From an uncultured Thermomicrobiales bacterium (lineage in GTDB: Bacteria; Chloroflexota; Chloroflexia; Thermomicrobiales; UBA6265), in NCBI GenBank assembly GCA_902806335.1, contig CADCWG010000131.1, positions 1 through 64,000 on the forward strand: DNA of 64,000 nucleotides. Reading direction: 5' to 3'. Positions 64,000-64,000 of the stretch are shown piece by piece. Numbering within the stretch: position 1 is the stretch's first letter; every line of letters starts with the position of its first letter. Under the pieces are notes generated by a model that saw only the letters and a program-made list of their open reading frames with translations, made no database searches and was not told the DNA's origin. A program made the translations under genes and the position numbers.

Positions 64000-64000
64000 C

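Overview
Organism and base composition. The window is uniformly very GC-rich, with about 43 recognisable protein genes packed on both strands and no rRNA, tRNA, CRISPR array, insertion sequence, phage or plasmid gene. The content is chromosomal and mostly housekeeping: cmk-plsC, obgE, the main sigma factor, lysA, coaE, an alpha2-type glyQS, xerD, ald, rseP-ispG, menA and prfC. Menaquinone and MEP-pathway genes, frequent GTG/TTG starts, MutY proteins without a MutT-like C-terminal domain, a DUF3105-DUF305 pair and many secreted low-complexity proteins suggest a Chloroflexota lineage, perhaps Thermomicrobia (inference; no database search was possible). The -10 elements I can see resemble TATACT, TACACT or TACAAT.

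Layout. 1-2.8 kb: the arginine/glycine-rich tail of a protein entering from the left, then cmk and plsC. 3.1-8.1 kb, minus strand: obgE, rpoD, lysA. 8.2-12.8 kb, plus strand: an ABC-F ATPase, a GNAT acetyltransferase, coaE and a DsbA-family protein. 12.9-15.5 kb: two tandem, diverged MutY genes, each with a -10 box exactly 6 nt before its ATG. 15.8-17.4 kb: DUF3105 and DUF305 membrane-anchored proteins. 17.8-22.3 kb: two tandem secreted S41-type proteins. 22.6-26.4 kb, minus strand: glyQS, xerD, ald. 26.9-29.9 kb: rseP, ispG. 30.2-33.2 kb: an SsuABC/NMT1-type uptake ABC transporter. 33.3-36.5 kb: menA, a metallophosphoesterase and a small hydrolase. 37.0-42.2 kb: a 1167-residue secreted repeat protein divergent from a secreted VWA protein. 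42.3-46.5 kb: a TDG/Mug-type glycosylase, a Gfo/Idh/MocA oxidoreductase, a ThuA-like protein and an 8-oxoguanine-deaminase-type amidohydrolase. 47.0-52.7 kb: a GT20 glycosyltransferase, a zinc-ribbon protein, a DUF1835 protein and prfC. 52.9-58.8 kb: three GT-C membrane glycosyltransferases. 58.9-61.6 kb: a two-domain M16 peptidase. 61.9-64.0 kb: two RbsC-type sugar permeases, the second cut by the right edge.

Regulation and themes. lysA and ald share a 14-bp identical operator core inside a palindrome that overlaps the -10 element of each, which looks like a small amino-acid regulon. The ABC-F promoter has no -35 box; four ACCGG repeats at exactly 10-bp intervals occupy that place, as in activator-dependent promoters. 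Many transcription units end in long perfect GC-rich hairpins without a U-tract. Three base-excision glycosylases and an oxidised-purine deaminase lie within 34 kb. I found no defence system or mobile cassette; the most novel signals are the two regulatory architectures, the diverged second MutY and the secreted protein families.
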